Source of the DNA: Paraburkholderia kururiensis JCM 10599 = LMG 19447
Lineage (GTDB): Bacteria; Pseudomonadota; Gammaproteobacteria; Burkholderiales; Burkholderiaceae
NCBI RefSeq assembly: GCF_003986935.1
Contig: NZ_RJZE01000002.1
Span: 186,001 to 250,000 of the forward strand
Length of the DNA stretch: 64,000 bases
Reading direction: 5' to 3'
In this document: positions 57,817-64,000 of the stretch, piece by piece
Layout of the letters: every line of letters starts with the position of its first letter
Numbering within the stretch: the stretch's first letter is position 1
Notes under the pieces: model-generated
Databases searched by the model: none
The model's input: only the letters and a program-made list of their open reading frames with translations
Told to the model about the DNA's origin: nothing
Made by a program: the position numbers and the translations under genes

Positions 57817-58833
57817 TCAGGCCCCATTCGGTGCCGTCACGGGCGCCCGGTCGAAGAAGTAGATGCCGTGCGGCGAGCGGCCCACGAGGATCGTCTGCAC
57901 GAGCTTGTGAGTGGTGAGGTCGATCACGCCCACGTGCTTCGCGAAGCGGAACGTGACCCAGAGGTAGCGCTTGTCGGCCGAAAGCTCCATGTCATCGGGA
58001 CCGGGCAGAAGGCCCGTGATGTCGCCCGTGTTGGTGAGCGTCTCTTCGTCGATGATGCTGATCGTGCTCGCCACGCGGTTCGACACGGCGACGTGGCGGC
58101 CGTCGTCGAGCGAGCGGAAGTTGTGCGCGCCGTTGCCCGTCACGATGGTCTTCACCACCTTCTGATTGCGCCAGTCGACCACGGCCACGTAGTCGGCGCC
58201 CGTCATGCCGACGAGCAGGTACTTGTCGCCGGGCGTCATCCAGAGGCCCGCCGGCACCTTGCCGACCTTCATCTTCCATTTCACCGTCTGCGTGGGCAGG
58301 TCGATGGCCGCGAGTTCGCCCGACACCTGCAACGTGATGAACACCGTTTTGCTGTCGTTCGTGAACGCCATGTGGCTCGGCATCACGGCGAGCGGCAACC
58401 GCTTGGCCAGCGTGAAGTTGTGGCCGTCATAACCGTAAATGTCGATGCGGTCGAGCCGCAGGCCCGTGGTGACGAACCACTTACGGTCGGGCGAAAAGCC
58501 GAGCTGATACGGATCTTCGATGTTTTCGAGCCAGCGCTGCGTCTTGCCGGTTTTCGGATCGACAAACATCAGGTTGTTCGAGACCGAATTCGCCACGATC
58601 AGCGACGCATTGTCGGGCGTGGTCATCAGGTGGTGCGGTTCCTTGCCGGTGGGCACCGTGCCCACCACCTGGTGCGTCGCTTCGTCGATCAGACTGAGCG
58701 TCGCTTCGCCGGAATTGAGCACGATGATGTTATTGGCGTGGGCGAGCGTCGGGGCAATACCTGCGGCGCCCGCAGCCAGCGCCACGCACGCCGCGAAACG
58801 ACGCGCGGCGCGGGAAAGGAAGAAATTACGCAT
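57817..58833 (-). CDS. Periplasmic YVTN/YncE-type beta-propeller protein
   Basis: This 338-residue secreted protein has a signal peptide (about 1-31; basic FLSRAARR then a hydrophobic core ending THAHA-type, APTLAHA|NN). About seven repeats of roughly 40 residues follow, such as IIVLNSGEATLSLIDEATHQVVGTVPTG and VAVVDWRNQKVVKTIVTG. This is the YVTN/PQQ-dehydrogenase-associated propeller pattern. Such proteins often accompany quinoprotein or cytochrome modules, but none is next to it here. The start at 58833 gives MRNFFLSRAARRFAA. Confidence 0.88.
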   Translation of the reverse strand: MRNFFLSRAARRFAACVALAAGAAGIAPTLAHANNIIVLNSGEATLSLIDEATHQVVGTVPTGKEPHHLMTTPDNASLIVANSVSNNLMFVDPKTGKTQRWLENIEDPYQLGFSPDRKWFVTTGLRLDRIDIYGYDGHNFTLAKRLPLAVMPSHMAFTNDSKTVFITLQVSGELAAIDLPTQTVKWKMKVGKVPAGLWMTPGDKYLLVGMTGADYVAVVDWRNQKVVKTIVTGNGAHNFRSLDDGRHVAVSNRVASTISIIDEETLTNTGDITGLLPGPDDMELSADKRYLWVTFRFAKHVGVIDLTTHKLVQTILVGRSPHGIYFFDRAPVTAPNGA

Positions 58834-58998
58834 GAAGGGAAACCGTCCGGAGGGGTGGCGTGATTGTAGAACGTTTGCGCGCGCCGGCGGTTGACTTGCC
58901 GAAGGCACCGTTCGTCGCGAAGTCGTGTGAGCAAGACGAAACCACGGCGAGGCCCCCGGCGATTACCTGGAAGCCTCGCCGGGCGGCCGCGGCTTCGC

Positions 58999-61900
58999 TC
59001 AGCGCTGCATCGACTCCCACACCTTGTGAAGTCGCTTCACGGAAACCGGCATCGGCGTGCGCAGTTCCTGGGCGAAAAGCGAAATACGCAGCTCTTCGAG
59101 CAGCCAGCGGAATTCGGCGAGCCGCGGGTCGGCCACGCCGCCGCGCTGCGAGAGCGCGCGCTGATAGTGCTGCCAGAGCGGCTGGAACTCGGCGTACTGG
59201 CGCGTATCGCGGGCCGGATCGGCGCGCAGCTTGTCGATACGTAGCGCGATGCCCTTGAGGTAGCGCGGAAAGTGCGTGAGCTGCACGTAGGGCGTCTCGA
59301 CGATGAAGCGCTTCGTCACGAGCGCATCGAGTTGCGCCTGCATGTCCGACGAGGCATTGCCGAAGGCCTTCGCCTGCGCGAGCTTTTTCGTCACGGCGGC
59401 GTATTCCGCCAGAATCTGCCCGACAAGGCGCGCAATTTCCTGCGCAAGCAGCGTGAGCCGGCTGCGGCCCTCGTCGCGGCGCGCGTGGAAGCTCGTGTCG
59501 TCGTCGGGTAGCGGGTCCTGGAGACACGCACGGTCGAGCGCCATGTCGATCAGTTGGTCGCGCAACTCCTCTTGCGTGGCGCGCGACATGAACTGCATCG
59601 CCATTTCCCGCAGCCCCGGCAGGTTCTTCTCCAGATAGCGGATCGGCTCGCGCAACTGCAGCGCGAAGAGGCGCCGCAGGCCCGCGCGATGGATGCGCGC
59701 CGCCTCGTCGGGCGAGTCGAACACCTCGACGTCGCAATGCGTGCCGCGATCCACGAGCGCCGGGTAGCCGAACAGCGTCTGTCCGCCGCGGCGGATTTCG
59801 AGCAGTTCCGGCAGCTTGCCGAAATTCCAGGTGGTCAGGTTTTCGTAGAGCGCGGTGGCGGGCGATGCGGTGTCCGCGAACGATGCTGCCGCGCCGGACG
59901 CGACATTGCCCGGCGTGGCGCGGGCCGAGGGCGACGCGCCCATGCCGCCCCTCTGATGCCCCTGCCGCGTGCCCTCGCCCGTTGCGTGAGGCCGTGCACT
60001 CGCCGGCGTGCCAGGCCGCGCCGCCGTATCAGGACCTGGGCCTGGACCAAGAGCAGGCCCCGACCCCGGCACCGTTGCCGCGCCCTGCCCGGCCGCAGCC
60101 GCATCGGCGACGATCCGCTGGAACTGCTGCTGCGCCTGGGCACCCAGCTCGGCGCGCAGTTGCGCGAGATTGCGGCCCATCGCGAGCTGGCGCCCGTGCT
60201 CGTCGATCACCTTGAAGTTCATGAACAGGTGCGCGGGCAGCGTCTCCAGCTTGAAGTCGGCGAGTTTCAGCGCGATCTGCTTCTCCCCGCGCACGTCCGC
60301 GATCAGCGCATCGAGCAGGCCGCCCGCACCGAAACGCTCGCTCGCGTGGCGATCCGCGAACGCCGCGGCGTACTCGGGCAGCGGCACGCAATGGCGGCGC
60401 AGCTTCTGCGGCAGCGACTTCAGCAGCAACTGCACCTTCTCCTTCACCATGCCCGGCACGAGCCACTCGCAGCGGCGCGCATCCACCTGATTGAGCGCGT
60501 GCAGCGGCACCGTGAGCGTCACGCCGTCGCGCGGCGAGCCCGGCTCGAAGTGGTAGCCGAGCGTCATCGGCACGCCGGCCATCGTCATGCGCTTCGGGAA
60601 CAGGTCGGTCGTGACGCCGGCTGCCTCGTGGCGCATCAGGTCGTCGCGAGAGAGGTAGAGCAGGCGCGCCTCTTCACCACTGCCGCCGTGCTTCTTCGCC
60701 TCGTCGCGATACCAGCGTTCGAACGCCGCGCCGGTGTAGATGCCCTTCGGCACCACCTTGTCGTAGAACGCGAAGATCAGTTCGTCGTCCACCAGCACGT
60801 CCTGGCGGCGCGACTTGTGCTCGAGCTGTTCGATGTCGGCAAGCAGCTTGCGGTTGTGCGCGAAGAACGGCAGCTTCGTCTCGAACTCGCCTTCCACCAG
60901 CGCGCCGCGAATGAACAGCTCGCGTGCGCGGGCCGGGTCCTGCCGGCCGAAGCTCACGCGCCGCCGCTGATAGATGGGTAGCCCGTAGAGCACCGCTCGC
61001 TCGAAGGCCGTCACCTGCGCCGCGCGCTTTTCCCAATGCGGCTCGGAAAGCGATTTGCGCAGCAGATGCGCGCCCACGCGCTCCACCCACTCGGGCTCGA
61101 TCTTCGCGATGGTGCGTGCATAGAGCCGGCTCGTTTCCACGAGTTCGGCGGCCATCACCCAGCGCCCCGCCTTCTTCACGAGCGCGGAGCCGGGCCACAG
61201 GTGGAACTTGATGCTGCGCGCGCCGAGGTAGTACGGCTCGTCCTCGGCCTTCAGGCCGATGTTGCCGAGCAGCCCGGTGAGCAGCGCGAGATGGATCTGC
61301 TCGAAGGTGGCGTCGGCCTCGTTGAGCCGCCAGCCGTGCTCGCGCACCACCGTGAGCAGTTGCGAGTGCACGTCGCGCCATTCGCGCAGGCGCATTTGCG
61401 AGAGGAAGTTCGCGCGGCAGGCGTCCATCAGCTGACGGTTGGACTTCTTGTGCGTGACCGCTTCCTCGAACCACGCCCAGATCTTGAGCCACTGCAGGAA
61501 TTCCGAGCGTTCGTCGGCGAAGCGGCGATGCGCTTCGTCGGCCTGCTCCTGCGCTTCGAGCGGCCGGTCGCGCGGGTCCTGCACCGAGAGCGCGCTTGCG
61601 ATCACGAGCACCTCGCGCAGCGCCTGCTGGTCGCGCGCGGCGAGAATCATGCGGCCCACGCGCGGGTCGAGCGGCAGCCGCGCGAGTTCGCGGCCAAGCG
61701 GCGTGAGCGCGTTGTCGTCGTCCACGGCGCCCAGTTCGTTGAGCAACTGGTAGCCGTCCGCGATGGCGCGGCCCGGCGGCGGTTCGATGAATGGAAACGT
61801 TTCGATCGCCGTCAGGTGCAGCGCCTTCATGCGCAGAATCACGGCCGCGAGCGACGAGCGCAGGATCTCCGGGTCCGTGAAGCGCGGCCGCGCCTCGAAG

Positions 61901-63246
61901 TCGGTCTGATCAAAGAGGCGGATGCACACGCCGTCGGCCACGCGGCCGCAGCGGCCCGCGCGCTGGTTCGCGGCGGCCTGCGAGACCGGCTCCACCTGGA
62001 GTTGCTCCACCTTGTTGCGATACGAGTAGCGCTTGACACGCGCGAGGCCCGTGTCCACCACGTAGCGGATGCCCGGCACCGTGAGCGAGGTTTCGGCGAC
62101 GTTGGTGGCGAGCACGATGCGCCGCGCGTTCGACGGCCGGAACACGCGCTCCTGCTCGGCTGCGGAAAGACGCGCGAAAAGCGGCAGGATTTCGGTGTGC
62201 GGCGGATGGTGCTTGCGCAGCGACTCGGCGGCCTCGCGGATCTCGCGCTCGCCGGGCAGGAACACGAGCACGTCGCCGGGGCCTTCGCGACAGAGTTCGT
62301 CGACGGCATCGACGATGGCCTCCATGAGGTCGCGTTCGGACGCCTCGCCTGCGCCGCCTCTGCCACCGCGCTCGCCGCGGCGTGCGCCGCCTGGGCCTCC
62401 TGCGTGATCCGCGCCGTCCTGAGCCGGCCGTGCGCGCCCGCGGCCCGCCGTCCCTTCGGCGGCCTTCACCGCAGGGCTCGCCCCGACCACCGGGCGGTAG
62501 CGCATCTCGACGGGATAGAGCCGCCCGCTCACTTCGATCACGGGCGCGGGCCGCGCTTCGCTGCCGAAGTGGCGCGCGAAACGCTCGGCGTCAATGGTCG
62601 CCGACGTGACGATCAGCTTGAGGTCCGGCCGGCGCGGCAGGATCTCTTTCAGATAGCCGAGCAGGAAGTCGATGTTGAGACTGCGCTCGTGTGCTTCGTC
62701 GATGATCAGCGTGTCGTACGCCTTCAGAAGCGGGTCGGTCTGCGTTTCGGCGAGCAGAATGCCGTCGGTCATGAGCTTGACCGACGCGCCCGGCGCGAGG
62801 TTGTCCGTGAAGCGCACCTTGTAGCCCACCACCTCGCCGAACGGCGTGCCGAGTTCCTCGGCAATGCGCCGCGCGGTGGCCGAGGCCGCGATCCGCCGCG
62901 GCTGCGTATGGCCGATCAGCCCCGCGCCGCCGGCGCCGCGCCCGCGTCCGAGTTCGAGGCAGATCTTCGGCAACTGGGTCGTCTTGCCCGAGCCCGTCTC
63001 GCCGCTCACGATCACCACCTGGTGAGCCGCGATGGCGCGCGCGATTTCCTCGCGCCGGCCGGACACCGGCAGCGCTTCGGGAAACGTGATAGGCGGAACA
63101 GGATTGGGCGCGACCGGCCGGCGCGCCTTCGTCTCACGGCCGGCTTCGTGTGCTGCTTTGGGTGGGGCTTCGTTTGCGCCTTCACGGGCGGCGTCCCGTG
63201 CTGCGGACGAGCGCGCCGGCGCCGGACTTTTGGGTACATTCGACAT
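58999..63246 (-). CDS. hrpA: ATP-dependent RNA helicase HrpA (DEAH box)
   Basis: This 1415-residue DEAH helicase is implicated in rescue of collided ribosomes and mRNA processing. The RecA1 domain has GETGSGKT (82-89), DEAH (183-186) and SAT (about 215-217). RecA2 carries FLPGEREI and QRAGRCGRV. WH, ratchet, OB and the long HrpA-specific C-terminal region follow. There are two low-complexity Gly/Ala/Arg/Pro inserts: residues 255-304 between the RecA domains and about 1053-1130 in the C-terminal region. They make the protein longer than E. coli HrpA (about 1300). It starts MSNVPKSPAPARSSAARDA. It is divergent from argA across only 22 bp. Confidence 0.95.
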   Translation of the reverse strand: MSNVPKSPAPARSSAARDAAREGANEAPPKAAHEAGRETKARRPVAPNPVPPITFPEALPVSGRREEIARAIAAHQVVIVSGETGSGKTTQLPKICLELGRGRGAGGAGLIGHTQPRRIAASATARRIAEELGTPFGEVVGYKVRFTDNLAPGASVKLMTDGILLAETQTDPLLKAYDTLIIDEAHERSLNIDFLLGYLKEILPRRPDLKLIVTSATIDAERFARHFGSEARPAPVIEVSGRLYPVEMRYRPVVGASPAVKAAEGTAGRGRARPAQDGADHAGGPGGARRGERGGRGGAGEASERDLMEAIVDAVDELCREGPGDVLVFLPGEREIREAAESLRKHHPPHTEILPLFARLSAAEQERVFRPSNARRIVLATNVAETSLTVPGIRYVVDTGLARVKRYSYRNKVEQLQVEPVSQAAANQRAGRCGRVADGVCIRLFDQTDFEARPRFTDPEILRSSLAAVILRMKALHLTAIETFPFIEPPPGRAIADGYQLLNELGAVDDDNALTPLGRELARLPLDPRVGRMILAARDQQALREVLVIASALSVQDPRDRPLEAQEQADEAHRRFADERSEFLQWLKIWAWFEEAVTHKKSNRQLMDACRANFLSQMRLREWRDVHSQLLTVVREHGWRLNEADATFEQIHLALLTGLLGNIGLKAEDEPYYLGARSIKFHLWPGSALVKKAGRWVMAAELVETSRLYARTIAKIEPEWVERVGAHLLRKSLSEPHWEKRAAQVTAFERAVLYGLPIYQRRRVSFGRQDPARARELFIRGALVEGEFETKLPFFAHNRKLLADIEQLEHKSRRQDVLVDDELIFAFYDKVVPKGIYTGAAFERWYRDEAKKHGGSGEEARLLYLSRDDLMRHEAAGVTTDLFPKRMTMAGVPMTLGYHFEPGSPRDGVTLTVPLHALNQVDARRCEWLVPGMVKEKVQLLLKSLPQKLRRHCVPLPEYAAAFADRHASERFGAGGLLDALIADVRGEKQIALKLADFKLETLPAHLFMNFKVIDEHGRQLAMGRNLAQLRAELGAQAQQQFQRIVADAAAAGQGAATVPGSGPALGPGPGPDTAARPGTPASARPHATGEGTRQGHQRGGMGASPSARATPGNVASGAAASFADTASPATALYENLTTWNFGKLPELLEIRRGGQTLFGYPALVDRGTHCDVEVFDSPDEAARIHRAGLRRLFALQLREPIRYLEKNLPGLREMAMQFMSRATQEELRDQLIDMALDRACLQDPLPDDDTSFHARRDEGRSRLTLLAQEIARLVGQILAEYAAVTKKLAQAKAFGNASSDMQAQLDALVTKRFIVETPYVQLTHFPRYLKGIALRIDKLRADPARDTRQYAEFQPLWQHYQRALSQRGGVADPRLAEFRWLLEELRISLFAQELRTPMPVSVKRLHKVWESMQR

Positions 63247-63254
63247 GGGGGCGC

Positions 63255-63262
63255 ATTATAAT
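63255..63262. promoter_or_regulatory. Shared palindromic -10 between hrpA and argA
   Basis: ATTATAAT is its own reverse complement, so TATAAT appears on both strands. It ends 6 nt before the argA ATG (63269) and 8 nt before the hrpA ATG (63246). Transcription from either would start at or next to the start codon. Clear -35 hexamers are not seen. Confidence 0.5.
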
Positions 63263-63268
63263 CCCGGC

Positions 63269-64000
63269 ATGAATTCACAAACCGACCTCATCCCCACGTC
63301 CGCAGGCGCGCCGGCCGCTTCCGGCGACCCTGAAACCGCCCTCCATCACGCGCAGTTCGTCGAGTGGATGCGATCGGTCGCGCCCTACATCCACCGCTTC
63401 AACAACAAGACGTTCGTCGTGGGTTTTGGCGGCGAGGTCGTGCATCAGAACCTGCTCAACGCGCTCGTTTCCGACATCGCGCTCTTGCAGGCCATGGGTA
63501 TCCAGATCGTGCTCGTGCACGGTTCGCGCCCGCAGGTCGAAGAGCAGATGAGCCTGCACGGCGTGGAGTCCGAGTTCTCGCACGGCATGCGCATCACCAA
63601 TGCGCGCGCACTCGAATCCGCGAAGGAAGCCGCCGGCGAAGTGCGCCTCGATATCGAGGCCGCCATCAGCCAGGGCCTGCCGAACACGCCGATGGCGCAC
63701 GCGCACATCAGCGTGGTGTCGGGCAATTTCGTGACCGCGCGGCCCGTCGGCATTCTCGACGGCGTCGATTTTCAGCACACGGGCCTCGTGCGCAAGATCG
63801 ATGCCGACTCCATCCGTCACTCGCTCGCGAGCCGCAAGCTCGTGCTGCTCTCGCCGCTCGGCTTCTCGCCCACGGGCGAGGCGTTCAATCTGTCGATGGA
63901 AGACGTGGCGTCCGCCGCGGCCATCGCGCTGCGCGCCGACAAGATGGTGTTTCTCACCGAAACGCCGGGCCTCTACGACGAAGACGGCGGACTGATCCGC
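63269..64000 (+). CDS. argA: N-acetylglutamate synthase, 5' part (runs off the window)
   Basis: This enzyme acetylates glutamate with acetyl-CoA, the first step of arginine biosynthesis. The 244 codons visible start MNSQTDLIPTSAGAPAASGD. They cover the amino acid kinase-like domain: FNNKTFVVGFGGEVVH, QIVLVHGSRPQVEEQM and RKLVLLSPLGFSPTGEAFNLS. This domain also binds arginine in the feedback-regulated ArgA type. The GNAT acetyltransferase domain must lie beyond 64000. The frame is open to the right edge with no stop. Confidence 0.95.
   Translation, partial: MNSQTDLIPTSAGAPAASGDPETALHHAQFVEWMRSVAPYIHRFNNKTFVVGFGGEVVHQNLLNALVSDIALLQAMGIQIVLVHGSRPQVEEQMSLHGVESEFSHGMRITNARALESAKEAAGEVRLDIEAAISQGLPNTPMAHAHISVVSGNFVTARPVGILDGVDFQHTGLVRKIDADSIRHSLASRKLVLLSPLGFSPTGEAFNLSMEDVASAAAIALRADKMVFLTETPGLYDEDGGLIR

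Overview
The window is about 64 kb of high-GC chromosomal DNA from a betaproteobacterium of the Burkholderia/Paraburkholderia group. This rests on gene content and order, not on a database search: an iscRSUA-hscBA-fdx-iscX cluster preceded by a low-molecular-weight tyrosine phosphatase gene, a PHB phasin (phaP) beside an aceE-aceF-lpdA operon whose E3 carries its own lipoyl domain, an rpfE-like/recJ/prfB/lysS block, and glnA-ntrB-ntrC. Codon use is uniformly GC-rich. I see no insertion sequence, prophage, integrase, CRISPR array or toxin-antitoxin module. This is ordinary core chromosome with a few metabolic accessory cassettes.

Layout. 0-8 kb: lolC-lolD (lipoprotein export, minus), then rpfE-like, recJ, prfB (with the programmed +1 frameshift) and lysS on plus. 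8-16.2 kb: a glycine-zipper envelope protein on plus, then on minus the Fe-S assembly cluster (low-MW phosphatase, iscR, iscS, iscU, iscA, terminator, hscB, hscA, fdx, iscX). Two IscR-type operators overlap the iscR promoter. 16.2-21.3 kb: a small membrane protein, lutB-lutA (lactate oxidation) with a divergent IclR regulator, and a PbpG-type D,D-endopeptidase. 21.3-22.1 kb is an AT-richer spacer with no convincing gene. 22-29.4 kb: phaP and the pyruvate dehydrogenase operon. 29.7-32.8 kb: a PAS-containing sensor kinase and FixJ-type regulator, divergent from PDH. 33-38 kb: folD, an acyltransferase-3 membrane protein and oligopeptidase A (prlC).

38-46 kb: a CodA-type cytosine deaminase homologue, an ATP adenylyltransferase-like HIT protein, dinB under a LexA box, and a tartrate cassette (tarD, dctA, divergent LysR regulator). 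46-47 kb: initiator tRNA-fMet and exonuclease III. 47-54 kb: an S9 prolyl oligopeptidase, ntrC, ntrB and glnA, with a sigma54/NtrC control region. 54-64 kb: a rhodanese, a MoaB/CinA-domain protein, an EI24-type membrane protein, a fatty acid hydroxylase/sterol desaturase, a YVTN-type beta-propeller, hrpA, and the 5' part of argA running off the right edge.

The most distinctive signals outside genes are: (i) several short tandem repeats with 10-17 bp units confined to spacers; (ii) -10 elements placed 6-10 nt before start codons at hrpA/argA, the PDH-linked kinase and the rpfE-like gene, suggesting leaderless mRNAs; (iii) textbook regulatory sites for IscR, LexA, NtrC/sigma54 and RF2 autoregulation. 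I found no wholly novel system.
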